A stretch of 64,000 bases of DNA, taken from assembly GCA_012932865.1 (NCBI GenBank), contig SAXG01000009.1:419163-483162 (forward strand). Direction: 5' to 3'. Position 1 is the stretch's first letter; each line of letters opens with the position of its first letter. The position numbers were made by a program, and so were the translations under genes. The notes beneath the pieces are model-generated. The model saw only the letters and a list, made by a program, of their open reading frames with translations, ran no database searches and was not told where the DNA came from. Positions 9,185-21,033 of this stretch are shown piece by piece. Source of the DNA: Amylostereum areolatum. Lineage: Eukaryota; Basidiomycota; Agaricomycetes; Russulales; Stereaceae.

Positions 9185-11260
9185 TTACTGGAAAGAGAGC
9201 ATCACGACCTCGGTGTCGTGCACGTCCACCCCCGCGCTGACGTCGACCGTCTGCGTCTGAAGCCCTCCCTGCACCATCGCATCCTCCGTCTCGTACGTCT
9301 GTCCTCCCCACGTCAGCCCCTCCGTCGCGTTCGCCGTCCTGCCCATTCCAACGAAAGCCCACGATCAGTCTCCTCCTCTCACGCTGCGCGGGATGGGAAA
9401 AAGAAGGAAACAAAAAACGCACGGGACGCTCAGCCTCTTCACCAGCCATGCTGCCCTCAACCCCTTCAATGCCCACATGCACCGCCCCGCGCGCACCCCC
9501 GTCGAACACCCGCAGGTTCACGAACAGCGCGCGCGCGAGCGCGCCGTCCTCGAAGAACGCGTATCCCGTCACGTGATCGTTATCGACCGCGAGCTCGACG
9601 ACGCTCGTCGTGCCCGAGGCGCCGATGGCCTCCGCCGCGACGATCGCGGCATAGTACAGGGGCTGGACGTGCGGCGGAAGCGGGGCAGGCGAGCGGGCTG
9701 CCGTCGAGGATGGACCGCGTGAGCGTCACGGGTTGCACCTATACATAAGTACATCAATCCATGCAAGCGGCGTCCGGCGGGCGCACGGCGACGCGAGACG
9801 CACAAAGTTGTACTTGTACCCGACGCCCTCGTGGAAGTAGAGCCGCGCGATCCCGAGCTGGGTCGCGAAGAGCGCGTAGTCGAGCCCCCAGAGCGCGGCG
9901 CCGGCGGTGTTGCTCACGCCGGGTGCGCCGTGGCAGGAGTAGCTGTTGGTCTCGCCGAGGACGTAGGTGAGGCCCTGGTCGTGGACGGCCGCGATGTCGG
10001 GTGCGAACGCGGAGAGGTTCCCGCGGATGCCGGTCTTGCTCATGAGATCCTGAAGGATGGACTCGCTCCCGGTGCAGAACGAGCCGCTGTAGTGGTGCTG
10101 GGAGATCCTACCGGAGGAACGAATTGGATTAATGGGTTGAGTCACGGCGGAAGGGAGGGGAACGCGCGGGTGCGATCGGCGGGGGCGACGTACAGATCGA
10201 TTTGGGAGCCGGCGGGGGAGTCGAGCAGGCCGTGGTCGAGGGCGCCTTGAGGGGAGAAAGAGCCGGTGCTGTGCGAGGAGCCGGCGAACGCGCAACCCAT
10301 GAGCGCGACCTCCTCGCCCATGATCGCATTCGCCGCGGCCGTGACGTTGTTCGCGAAGACGGTCCAGCTGCCGACGCCCGTTTCAGCCCACGATTCACGT
10401 TCGCCCACCGAGCCCGCCCTCGATTGAAAGCGGGGCTGCCGGCAATGGAGCTCGATGAAGCACGCACTTGCCCACATATTCCTCGATCGTCCACCCGTTC
10501 CCGTACAGGTCGGCCTCGTTCCCGATCTCGATGGCCTGCAACGCGACGCCCGCGTCCGCGAGCGCGGAGGAGGCGAACGCGTGCGCGATCGCGGTCGCTT
10601 CGAGGTGGGCGGCGGTCAGGTTGACCGACCGCAAGTTGACGCCCCAGATCACCTGCGTGCCTGCGCCCGTCCAGCGACGTCGTCATCGTCGCACGCATCG
10701 CAGCGCACCGCTGTAAGTGAAAAGCTCACCGGCAGGGAGATGCGACGCCGCCTCGTAGAACGCGTTCCCGACGACGATCGTGCTGGCTTCGGGGTACGGA
10801 ACCGTGGCCGTGATCGCGGGGAACACCGTTTGCGCTCCCTGCGACCAAGTGCATGTCATGGCAAGTACATAAACGAAACGAGACCGCCCACGCGCGTGAG
10901 CGAAGGAGGACCTGCCAGCGAACACAAGTCGAAAAGAGTCCCACGCACCTGCACGGACGGGTTGAAGTTGGTGTGGTCTTCGGAATCGGCGCCGATCCGG
11001 ACGCGCGCCGCCTCGCCCGAGAGGGCCTTCAGGTTGCTCAAGGCGTTGAACCAGAAGGTGTTCGTGGCGTTCTGGCCGGCCCAGTCGAGCCACCTGTCCT
11101 GCTCGATGGAGAAGCCCACGAGCGAGCCCGACACGGCGGGCGCGGACGAGGGCTGCGCTGAGCGGGATGGAGACGGTCACGGTCTGGGCATGGGCAGGAT
11201 TGGGGAAGGAGGAGGAGGAGGGCCTGCGAGGGACGTGGCGAGGATGGGTGCGAGCATCAT
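9185..11260 (-). CDS. GH79-family glycoside hydrolase (beta-glucuronidase type), apparent frame breaks at N-terminus
   Basis: Multi-exon enzyme. SGSLVGFSIEQDRWLDWAG and VRIGADSEDH open the mature part. Next come VIWGVNL, AIEIGNEADLYG (acid/base Glu in GNE), VALMGCAFAGSS, ISQHHYSGSFC, TYVLGETNSYSCHGAPGV (nucleophile Glu in GET), and LARLYFHEGVGYKYNF. The C-terminal domain (GH79C-like) ends DTEVVMLSFQ-stop. These are hallmarks of fungal GH79 proteins, which cleave glucuronic-acid-containing glycans and are usually secreted. Two one-base slips disturb the N-terminal coding: the ATG at 11260 (MMLAPILATSLAG) is in a different frame from AHAQTVTVSIPLSA, which in turn differs from SAPAVSGSLVGF. Either sequence errors or a damaged signal peptide. 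A TATA box lies ~40 bp upstream. Flanked by two paralogous hydrolases. Confidence 0.8.
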
Positions 11261-11299
11261 CGTGCACGGTGGGACCCCCAGAGAACTACTCTACGTGCG

Positions 11300-11306
11300 T
11301 TATATA
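11300..11306 (-). promoter_or_regulatory. TATA box of the GH79 gene
   Basis: TATATAA on the minus strand about 40 bp before the GH79 ATG. This is a strong TATA match, typical of regulated secreted-enzyme genes in fungi (inference). Confidence 0.5.
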
Positions 11307-11900
11307 CCTCTCTGGCGCGCCCTCCGTGGCCGAGACGTCAAGAAATGTCGGGGGGGCATGTCACGGGTGACTTCATTCTGCAAACGTCGCTTGTCAAAAA
11401 GTCGAAGAGAAGCGGCGAGCCGAGCATTGGCCGGGTGCATGTCAGGAGTGGGAACGAGCACGTTCAGCTCCCGAGACGCTTCAGGGTGGGACGAAATGGG
11501 TCGAAGGGGGCGAGAGGAGGCCGTTGAGCGCAGGGGGGCGGGACAGGCGGATTCCCTCGAGGTCCTCCAAAGTCAGCAGCAAGCATCACACGATCAAGTC
11601 GTCCACCCTACGTACCATCCGACAGCACAGCAGGGGCCAGCATCCGTCATCATCCGTGGCCACATAAACAGTGGTGAGCCCCCGAGGCGCGCTGGCCAGG
11701 AGCAGGAACGCGTCTGGAAAGAGCACGCGCAGAACGTGGAGGGCGGTCACGCATCTGCAACCTGTAATAATCAATTGCAAGGCCTAGCATAAACTCAAAC
11801 ATACGACAGCAGAAAGCTTCCCCTCTAAAATACCGTACACGCTCAAATATATCCCGCTTCTCACTTCTTTCTTCGGACGGCCACGGCGCCCACGCCGAGC
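11307..11900. other. Intergenic stretch: GH79 upstream region
   Basis: About 590 bp between the GH79 promoter and the stop of hydrolase copy 2. No conserved coding motif. Likely holds the GH79 regulatory region and the hydrolase terminator. Confidence 0.4.
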
Positions 11901-13151
11901 TCACTGCGTCTGGCGCACGGACAACGCCTCCTCCCACACGAACCTCCACAGCTCCCCGCGCATGCCCTCCGTAAACTCGTGCCCGACCCCCTCCATCAAC
12001 ATCACCTCCTTCCTCCCCTCCGCCCCCACCTCCAACCCCTCCACGAACGCCCCCGACGCCGTCCACGGCACCAGCCCGTCCTCCGCCCCCGACAGCACCA
12101 AGATCCGCTTCCCAAAGAACGGGTTCGACGCGCCCGACACGGCCGAGGCGCCCGACGACGGGTCCGCGCGCGCGATGTGCGCGCGGAGGGAGGCGGGCAT
12201 GTAGGGCGGGCCGAGGGGGAGGCCCAGCGCGCTGTCGGCGCGGAGCTGGATGAGCGTGAGGTAGTCCGGGCATCCGATGACGGGCACGCCGACGCGCACG
12301 CGCGGGTCTGCATCACACGATGTACATACAATAGATGCACGGTACATAACACGCGTGTGAGGGATGGCCCAGGTTCGTGGGAGGAAGGAAGCGCACCGTC
12401 CTTGAGAACGAGCCACGTCGAATGCCCACCGAGGCTGACGCCGGCGACGACCCACTCGCGCACCGCGCGTTCGTCGTTCGGGAAGAGGTACGCGGGGAGA
12501 AAGTCGATGAGGAACGAAACGTCGCGCGCGGTGCCGGCTGGACGTTGGGCCCAAATCAGTGCACGCAAGCGACGGTGATAATAAATAATTGAAAAAAAAA
12601 ACACGGGATGGCGGACGCACTCTGTATGCTGTACATGTCGACGCTGCACCGGGGGAAGGCCTCAGTCGTGGTGCCAGAGCAAGACTGCGAAATGAGGAGA
12701 GGAACGCACGCATGCCGCTCGTTGTGCGCGTCCGCGTCCTTGCTCCACGCCTGATTCGCGCGCGCGCTCACCGTCCGCGATCCGTGGTTCCGATGATCCT
12801 GCCCGCATCCAACCAGACCCCCCGTCTCGATCTCAGCACCCAAACTCACCTCGAAGCCACCCCCGGACGTCCCCGTCGACACCGGAAACAAGGGCTTACA
12901 AAAGTGATCACCACGAGGTCCCTCTGCCCCTCCCCGCCCTTCTCCATCTTCTTCTGCGCCGCATAACGCACCGCGTCCTCCGCGACGGGATCGAACTGGG
13001 CGGCGGAGCCCGTACGGCCGTGCAGGAGGAAGAGCACGACGACCCCCGAGTCGTTTGAATTCCCGGCGGTGGGGGAGGAGGAACTGAGGACGCCGGGAGT
13101 GGAAAAGGCGGTGACGGCAATACCGCCAACGTTGAACGTTTGTTTCTCCAT
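11901..13151 (-). CDS. Alpha/beta-hydrolase fold protein (copy 2)
   Basis: Spliced gene of about 330 aa. It starts MEKQTFNVGGIAV, with LFLLHGRTG (oxyanion region), DHRNHGSRTV, ARDVSFLIDFLPAYLFPNDER, the nucleophile elbow GVSLGGHS, VPVIGCPDYLTLIQ, SNPFFGKRILVLSGAEDGLVPW (acid Asp) and EGVGHEFTEGM (His). This is the canonical form of the group; copy 1 at 7-8.2 kb is its diverged paralog. Function unknown; the DHRNHG motif and lid-like FLPAYLFP segment are typical of this fungal hydrolase group. No secretion signal is apparent. It is transcribed in the same direction as GH79 and copy 1, so the three form a co-oriented cluster. Confidence 0.8.
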
Positions 13152-13449
13152 GGCTCTGTGGTTGGATGACGATGGAGGTCGACGATGGAAGGAGGTGCAC
13201 GGTAAGTACGTCGACTCAGCCTGTGGGAGTCCTCGAGCCGGATACCGGACCGCACGCAACCGGGGGCCAATCCGTTCAATAACACCAAGCACTTCGACTC
13301 GACCGTCAAGAGTGGTGGAACCGTTCATATTACGGGAGCACCGCGCGTAACAAAAAGAGAACGGAAAAAAGGCCGCGGCCGATTATATCGAAGAATACTA
13401 GTCTCTACACCTCCTCCCCTCATCGAACCGATCCGTGAAAACAGGAAGC

Positions 13450-15451
13450 CTAGTTCTTGCCCTTGAACAGGCTCTCGATCGCCGCGGTCGAGTACGACTT
13501 GGGACGCTCGAGCGCTGAGAGAAGGAAAGGGAAGGAAGGAAGGCGGGTCAGCGAGGAAGAGCGAACAGAAGAAGGAAGAGACGTACGAGCCCCGAGCGCG
13601 CGATCCCAGATGAGCTGGGCGGCCACGCCGAACGCGCGCGAGACACCGAAGAGCACGGTGTAGTACTGCATCTCCGTGAGGCCGTAGTACGTCAAGAGCG
13701 CGCCCGAATGCGCGTCGACGTTCGGCCACGGGTTCTTCGCCTTGCCCGCCTACAACACATACACACACACACACACACCCCACATCAGCCATCCGCCCTC
13801 TTGTCAACGGGATAAGGGAGAGGACGCACCTCGAGCAGCACGTTCGGCACGATCTTGTACACCTGTCCGACGAGCTTGAACAGCTTGTCCTCGGGCAGAT
13901 GCTTGAGCGCGAACTCGCGCTGGGCGACGTAGCGCGGGTCGGTCTTGCGGAGCACGGCGTGGCCGTACCCGGGCACGACCTGTCCGCCCTTGAGCGTGCT
14001 CCAGACGTACTCCTTCACGGCCTCGTCGCTCGCGTCCGGCCCGAGCTTGGCTTGCATCTTCGTCAGCCACACCAGCACCTCCTGGTTCGCGAGCCCGTGC
14101 AGGGGTCCGGCGAGCCCGTTGAGCGCCGCGGCGTAGGATAGGAACGGGTCCGAGAGCGCGGAGCCGACGAGCTTGCCGGTGTGCGCGGAGACGTTGCCGC
14201 CCTCGTGGTCGCTGTCCGCCACGAATGAGCACGTGTGAAAGGAGAACGATGGGAAGCGGTTACCTGTGGATGGTGATGTACAGACGCATGAGCTCGACGA
14301 AGGCCTCGTTGTCGCCGAAGCCGAGGAGGGTGGACAGGTTGGCGGAGTAATCCTTCTGGAGGTCGATCGAGGGGAGCTTGCCGCGGCCGTAGACGTTGCG
14401 GTAAATCCGCCCGGCGATGTTCGGCAGCTTCGCGATCCTAAACGCGGGTCAGCCTTTTCGCCTGCGGGGCCGGACGGCATCGCGGAACGAAGCGCACGCA
14501 CAGGTCCATGGAATCCTCGAACACGGGGCCCCAGTACTCCTTCTTGGAGATGCCGTCGGCGTAGGCCTTGGCGAACGCCGAGTTGTGGTTAAGCTAACGG
14601 AGAAAGGGGGCCAAGCCGCGTTAACACCGAGAAGACGGACTATAATTAAGATGCACCGGGGTGACGTACGGCGGTAACGGCCAAGCTGAACTGGCTCATG
14701 GGATGGAGGGTGGGCGGGCACCTGTCGAGGATCTCCTCGACGAAGTCGGGGATGGCGGCGCGAGCGGCCCAGTCCTTGGAGAGCTCCGTGACCTGCTCCT
14801 GGGTGGGGATCTCGCCGGTGACGAGGAGCCAGAAGAGACCCTCGGGGAGGGGCTCGGAGCCTCCAGGCGCTTTGGGGAGGAGCTCCTGGATCTCGGGGAT
14901 GGACTTGCCGCGGAAGCGAATGCCCTCCTCTGGGGAAAGAGGGACGTCAGAGGTGTCGTCAAGTGGAATGAGAGAAAGTATCGGAACGCACCGGGGTCGA
15001 GGACGGAACCCTCCCAGATGAGAGCGGGAAGTCCCCGCATACCGCTAATGACGTGGCAAGCGTATGAGCACTCCGGACAACCCTGCCACGACGCGCGAAC
15101 ACGCACCCAAACAGCTGGTCGACGACGACGGGTCCGAAGGACTTTTTACCGTGCTCGGCGCGGACTGCTTTGACCTATTCGTACGAGGGCAGATGTGACG
15201 TCAGGGAAAAGGTAAGAAAAGCGCGAAGGAAAGAGACGTACGTGCTCCTGAGCGGCGGGGATGATCTCCGCCAGACGCTCCTTGAGCGTGGGCTGTCTTG
15301 CAGCGGCAGACATAAAGCGGCTGGAGGCCGCGGTGGACCGTGCCAGCGGGGAGCCAGACTGGGACCGCGGATGCGTTCGTTAACAGCACAGACGTCCGCG
15401 CAGGCGGGGAATACACACCTTTTTGAGAGCGACGCGAAGAGCAGAGGCCAT
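13450..15451 (-). CDS. CIT1: Citrate synthase, mitochondrial
   Basis: Condenses oxaloacetate and acetyl-CoA in the TCA cycle. The first exon [11 protein letters not shown] looks like the start of a mitochondrial targeting peptide. It is followed by [60 protein letters not shown] (first catalytic His), [24 protein letters not shown] (second His), and [15 protein letters not shown] (catalytic Asp). The C-terminus is [22 protein letters not shown]. About seven exons with short introns; one intron carries a CA-dinucleotide run near 13752-13777. All active-site residues are present and no break was noticed. Divergent from TRM8 with ~236 bp between starts. Confidence 0.95.
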
Positions 15452-15573
15452 GAGGGAGAGAGGCGAGCGGGGAGGAGGAAAGGTGAAGGGTGGAGTGAGT
15501 GGTGAAGAGGAGAGTGCAAGTCGGGCAGAGTCGCGACGAGTTTTATTCCGCGAGCGAAGATTCGGCCACTTGA

Positions 15574-16779
<1,206 letters not shown>

Positions 16780-16831
16780 TAGATGACATGTACGAGCGTA
16801 AAATAAAACAAAGGGAAGCCGGCAAAGAGCG

Positions 16832-17766
16832 TCACTCGTCCGCCGCCTCCATCGCGTCCTCCCGCCTGCGCCCGACGCCCATCGCGTCCACGAGCGCCGT
16901 CGTGCGCTCCCCGACCGCGCGGCGCATCTCCCGATGGAGCACCGTGCCCGCCTCGCCCGCGAGCGCGAACAGCTCCGCGAAGCGATCGACGTGCAGGCGC
17001 GTCTCCATGCTCGCGAGCACGACGGTGCCCGCGCGGGGCAGGACGGCGACGGTGAGGTGCGGCACGTCCTGCTCCTCGAGCGCGGTGAGGTCGAGCAGGG
17101 GCGCGGCGGCGTGCGCGCCCGCGGAGACGGCGCAGACGAGCTCGCGGAGGGGGATGCCGGCGGCGGCGAGGGCGAGCGTGCACGCGTTGAGCGCGGCGGC
17201 GAGCACGGAGCCGTCCTGGTGCAGGATGTGCACGTGCAGCTCGATCTGCGCGCGCGGGTAGAGCGCGGTCTGGATCGCGGCCTCGAACGTGCTTTTGAGC
17301 GTCGCGGCGAGCTCGAGCGTGCGTCTGGCGGGGCGGGAAGGGGCGGGGAGGGGCGGGACGGAGGGGAAGGGAAGGGCGTGTCATCGGCGGGGAGAAAAGA
17401 GAGGGGAGGGGAGAGAGAAACACGCACTTGTCGCCGCGGCCCCGCCGGCGCCGCTCGCCGCTCCCAAAGACGGGCACGAGGACCTCGACGTGCACGCTCG
17501 CGCGGTCGTGCGCGGTCTGCGCGCGCTGCTTCGCCTCGCGCGGGCCGAAGACGGTGGCGAGGACGTGCGTGAGCCCGTGCGAGACGCGCGCGGCGCCGTC
17601 CGCGCCCGCGTGGGGCGCGAGGTCGAACGTGGTCGCGCGCAGCTCGTACTGGCGCCGGCCGTCGGAGCGGAGGCCGCCTGCGTTGAGGATCTCGATGCGG
17701 GAGCTCTGCGTGTGTGCGTGGGTTTTCGTTGGAGAGAGAGGCGGGGACGGGGGGAGAACGTACCAT
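16832..17766 (-). CDS. RRP41: Exosome core subunit Rrp41/Ski6 (RNase PH-like)
   Basis: The protein begins M, then after an intron SSRIEILNAGGLRSDGRRQYELRA, with SHGLTHVLATVFGPREAK, VEVLVPVFGSGERRRRGRGDK, LELAATLKSTFEAAIQTALYPRAQIELHVHILHQDGS, AALNACTLALAAAGIPL, and ALLDLTALEEQD-like strands. This is the RNase PH fold of Rrp41, a ring subunit of the RNA exosome (3'-5' RNA decay and processing). The first coding exon is only the ATG (17764-17766) followed by GTACGT; joining it to the acceptor before AGCTCCCGC restores the frame. The promoter side carries TTAGGG repeats and then a transposon nest. Confidence 0.9.
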
Positions 17767-17798
17767 GCTGTGGTCGAAAACGAAGGATGGGGCTCTCG

Positions 17799-17813
17799 GT
17801 TAGGGTTAGGGTT
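17799..17813. promoter_or_regulatory. Telomere-like TTAGGG repeat upstream of RRP41
   Basis: Two exact TTAGGG units in tandem (GGTTAGGGTTAGGGTT) lie ~35 bp before the RRP41 start codon. Telobox-like motifs are known in promoters of RNA-processing and ribosomal genes in some eukaryotes. Whether this one is a binding site is inference. Confidence 0.4.
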
Positions 17814-17899
17814 GCAGGCCTTGCCACCGACGACCGTACTCGGTATTACGTAATCGATCGACTTCAAAGTTCCAAACAGCCATCAGTGGCTACTTACCG

Positions 17900-18050
17900 C
17901 AGACTCCTTCCCTTAGCCGACTCGTACTCGCGGGTTTCGGCCCCCCCCTACCCGACCAACCCCACCTCAACAGCTCGTAGAGCGACTGGCACATTTCGTC
18001 CTGACAAAGCAAGGACCCCGAAGAACCCCTCCGCCTTCCGAGATGCCGAG
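17900..18050. repeat. Left terminal inverted repeat of the MULE-like element
   Basis: 151 bp. The reverse complement matches 18817-18914 plus 20001-20052 end to end with a single one-base length difference in a homopolymer. Confidence 0.85.
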
Positions 18051-18816
18051 CTGCGTTGGCAGTATCGTGAAGTCGACCGTGATGGTCGTTTTGGTGGTGT
18101 GTGTACCGTGTTCCCCACTAACCAATTGTAGTGGCCTCTTCATAGAGTGATTTTCGACACTCCTCACAAGACTGCCCAAGTTTTTCCGTCCAAGGCCCCT
18201 TATCTTTTCTAGCCAGTGAATTTTTGACTCTTTTCTCGGGGGCAACTCGGAGGTTCCACGTGCATGCCCGTTTGTTCCAGGTTCAGCCCGTCGAGCTTCA
18301 GCTTCAGCCACATGGACAGAACCCCTGCATTGTGTCGTCCGAGCATCCCCGTCCGAGCATTCCTCATATACAGCTCATGTTTGGCTGATGTATCTTGATA
18401 GTTTAGGCTCTGGGAACAGCAGCTGGTGCTCTTCACTGGCAGCGGGTGATGTGTGTCGCTGTCGGTTTGTGTCTTGTCGTACTGAGTGGTCTCCGAGTAC
18501 TGACATTCCGAGTAATGTCCAAATACTGACCTTCCGCCACGTACGCTCGATCACAGGCAAGTTAAGAGTTCAATTGTGGGCCTCCGATGTACTAAGCACA
18601 AAGGTAGAACATAATTACTTACTTGCCTCTAGGGTCCAGAATTCTTTATGTACATTGCTGAGAATATATCGCATACAATGGTGTACACCGAGAATGACGG
18701 CATTCTACTATGATATATTGAGAGGATACAGCACAGTGACAAGAACAGTGAAGGTGAACGGGGATGTAGCAGGTGGAAAAGGTGGGGATGGGCTCGAGGG
18801 CTCGTGCGTCGCGCGT

Positions 18817-20052
18817 CTCGGCATCTCGGAAGGCGGAGGGGTTCTTCGGGGTCCTTGCTTTGTCAGGACGAAATGTGCCAGTCGCTCTACGAGCTGTTGA
18901 GGTGGGGTTGGTCGTAGTCTCCCCAAGGCAGACGAGATATTTCGTCAACACTTCTCAGGCTCAGGATCCTCTTATCTGGCGTCTGCTTTCATTACGGTGG
19001 GTGTTACCGAGTGCGCGAGGGAATTGTGATTGCCGAGCTTCGGCATGTCACGTGCACTGGAAAGCAGAATCTGTCTAATGTCCAACAAGCGTCGAGCTGA
19101 ACACCCTCCGAGCACAATACGTTGGTTTCTTCCAAGTCCAATCTGATTCATTATGGAAAAGAACTCATATGTGGGAGGAGCACAAGGCTTGAAGTTTAAA
19201 TAAAAATGGAGCACTAATATAAACCAGTGAACCATGATCAAGCTCAAGTTGAGTTACTGAGTAGGGTCCAGTAGTACACCACGCCTTCCGATGTAAGTAT
19301 GTCGGCATATTCTCGGACTCGAGAGGCTGAATCTCTCAAGTCAACAAGATGAAAATGTACCTATGGTATTCCCGACTCGGGCCTCGGCAGCTCCTCCATC
19401 ATTCTTCTTCCAAAGGCTTCATGTATTTTGTAAGTTGTGGATGAGGGTTGAGACCTTGGGACATGGTACGAAGTGCCAGTGTATCCGCTGCGGATCCAGT
19501 GGAGAAAGTATAGGGATCTCGAAGGCCTGCTGACACCTGTAGCGTCGGTGGGCCTTCGAGTCAACCACGAGTAGCGAGGCATCCACAACTCGATTGGCCT
19601 TTTTTACTCGAAAGGATGCTGTGTAGGATATGCATACGCACCTTGCGTCGCCTCGTGCTACCGTTTTATCATGAGCCAGGGTAGCTCCAAGAAAGCTCCC
19701 AGGACTCGAAGAACACTGCGACTTTTGTTTATCGCGCGTGGAAAGCGCGGTCTCTGTTTGAACTTTCTAAGCTAAGGCGGGAACATGTTGAATGACAATA
19801 AAGAGGTAAATGTACCAGTAGCCGTCGATGTCTCGACTGCCATTAACTCGTTTGGTTTGCGTCTCGTCGTCAACTCAGATCAGTTAGTCTAAACAATATT
19901 TCTCTGTGGTAACCTGTCTCGATAAGTCCTCTCAGCCAATCAGCGAGCTCCCCCTATCACTCGACAAGCGCGTCGCGGAGAAAAGCAGACTAGTTGGTCG
20001 GGTAGGGGGGGCCGAAACCCGCGAGTACGAGTCGGCTAAGGGAAGGAGTCTG
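18817..20052. repeat. Right terminal inverted repeat, split by inner insertion
   Basis: The arm is 98 bp at 18817-18914 and 52 bp at 20001-20052. The 8 bp GTTGGTCG at the break is duplicated (18907-18914 and 19993-20000), as expected for a target-site duplication made by the inner element. Confidence 0.8.
18915..19992. mobile_element. hAT-like non-autonomous element inserted in the MULE-like right arm
   Basis: 1078 bp. It is bounded by a perfect 8-bp target duplication GTTGGTCG, the size used by hAT elements. The ends are short inverted repeats TAGTCTCC and, reversed, TAGTCTGC. No conserved transposase frame was found, so it is non-autonomous or heavily deleted. Because it splits the right arm of the outer element, it inserted later. 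Confidence 0.65.
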
Positions 20053-20145
20053 TACTTACCGCAGCTTCGTCTTGAACCATCCGACCACTGACCTCACGTC
20101 CCCCTCTACCTACTTCCTTACGCACCACCGTCTCACGCGCATCTC

Positions 20146-20581
20146 ATGGCCGACGTCCGCGCCCTCCTCAAAGCGAAACGCCACGAAGCGCGCATCGCGC
20201 ACCCCTACGCAGCCTACACGTCCACGGGCCAGCTCCGCTGCACCGTCTGCGCCGCGCCCGTCAAGTACGCGTCCGCGTGGGAGGGCCACCTGGGCAGCAA
20301 GGCGCATCGGATGGCGGTGATGCGGGCGAGGGAGGCGGAGAAGCGGAGGGCGGAGGAGGAGGGGAGGAAGAAGGAGGAGTCGCAGGCGCAGGCGCAGGGT
20401 GAGGCGGAGGACGCGATGAACGGAAAGCGGCGCGCGCCGGAGGAGGGGGACGACGACGAAAATCAAGACGAAGGTGCACGGACGAAGCGGCAGAAAACGG
20501 TCGAGGTGGACAACGGGGACGGCGGGTTCCCCGCGGACTTCTTCTCCGACCCCACGCGCACGCTGCCCCTCCCCTCCGCAA

Positions 20582-20614
<33 letters not shown>

Positions 20615-21033
20615 CCCCTCCCCTCCCCAAAACCGCGCTCGACGCCGAATGGGAGAGCTTCCAAAAGACCGTGCTCGCGCCCGTCCCCGCCGCGCCCTCC
20701 CCCGCCGCGCGCCGCTCGGCCTTCGAGCGCGCGACGGTGTTCGCGGAGCCCGAGCTCGCGCACAACACCCACGAGGGGATCCCCGACCCCGCGCCCGCTG
20801 CTGGCCACGAGGGCGAGCAGGACCCCCAGGAGACGGACCCGCGCGCGGCGGCGGAGGCGGAGCGGCGGCGGAAGGCGCAGGAGGAGCGCGAGTTGATCAT
20901 GGATCGGCTGTTGGAGGAGGAGCGCGCGCAGGAGGAGGCGGACGCGCGGGTGGGCGTGCTGAAGGGGCGGCTGGAGATGTTGAAGAAACGGCGGGAGGGG
21001 GCGAGGGAGAAGAAGAAGAAGGAGGCGAGCTGA
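20146..21033 (+). CDS. ZNF830-like nuclear zinc-finger/coiled-coil protein
   Basis: Single exon, 295 aa. An N-terminal ADVRALLKAKRHEARIAHPYA segment is followed by one C2H2-type finger (CTVC, then HLGSKAH). A Lys/Glu-rich helix, an Asp run coded by GAC repeats, and a C-terminal coiled coil (EAERRRKAQEERELIMDRLLEEERAQEEAD) come next. KTALDAEWESFQKTVL and FERATVF are typical of ZNF830/CCDC16 homologs, which associate with the spliceosome and genome maintenance in animals; a nuclear RNA-processing role is inferred. It originally shared a ~217-bp divergent promoter with RRP41, now expanded by the transposon nest. Confidence 0.85.

Larger units (their letters stand above)
17900..20052. mobile_element. 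Non-autonomous MULE-like transposon with ~150-bp terminal inverted repeats (interrupted)
   Basis: The left inverted repeat is 17900-18050. The right one is 18817-18914 continued at 20001-20052, split by another insertion. The two arms are identical except for one base in a C-run (8 versus 7). The ends read CAGACTCCTTCC. The element is flanked by a perfect 9-bp direct repeat TACTTACCG (17891-17899 and 20053-20061), the target-site size typical of Mutator-like elements. Without the inner insertion it is about 1.07 kb and holds no transposase-like frame, so it must move in trans. Near-identical arms imply a recent insertion. It lies in the shared RRP41/ZNF830-like promoter. Confidence 0.8.

Noticed and set aside
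13752..13777. CA-repeat as a CRISPR-like or regulatory array
   Set aside because: Plain dinucleotide microsatellite inside a citrate synthase intron.
18388..18900. 170-codon frame inside the transposon nest
   Set aside because: Its C-terminal part is just the inverted repeat translated; no transposase motif such as DDE or hAT dimerisation region was seen.
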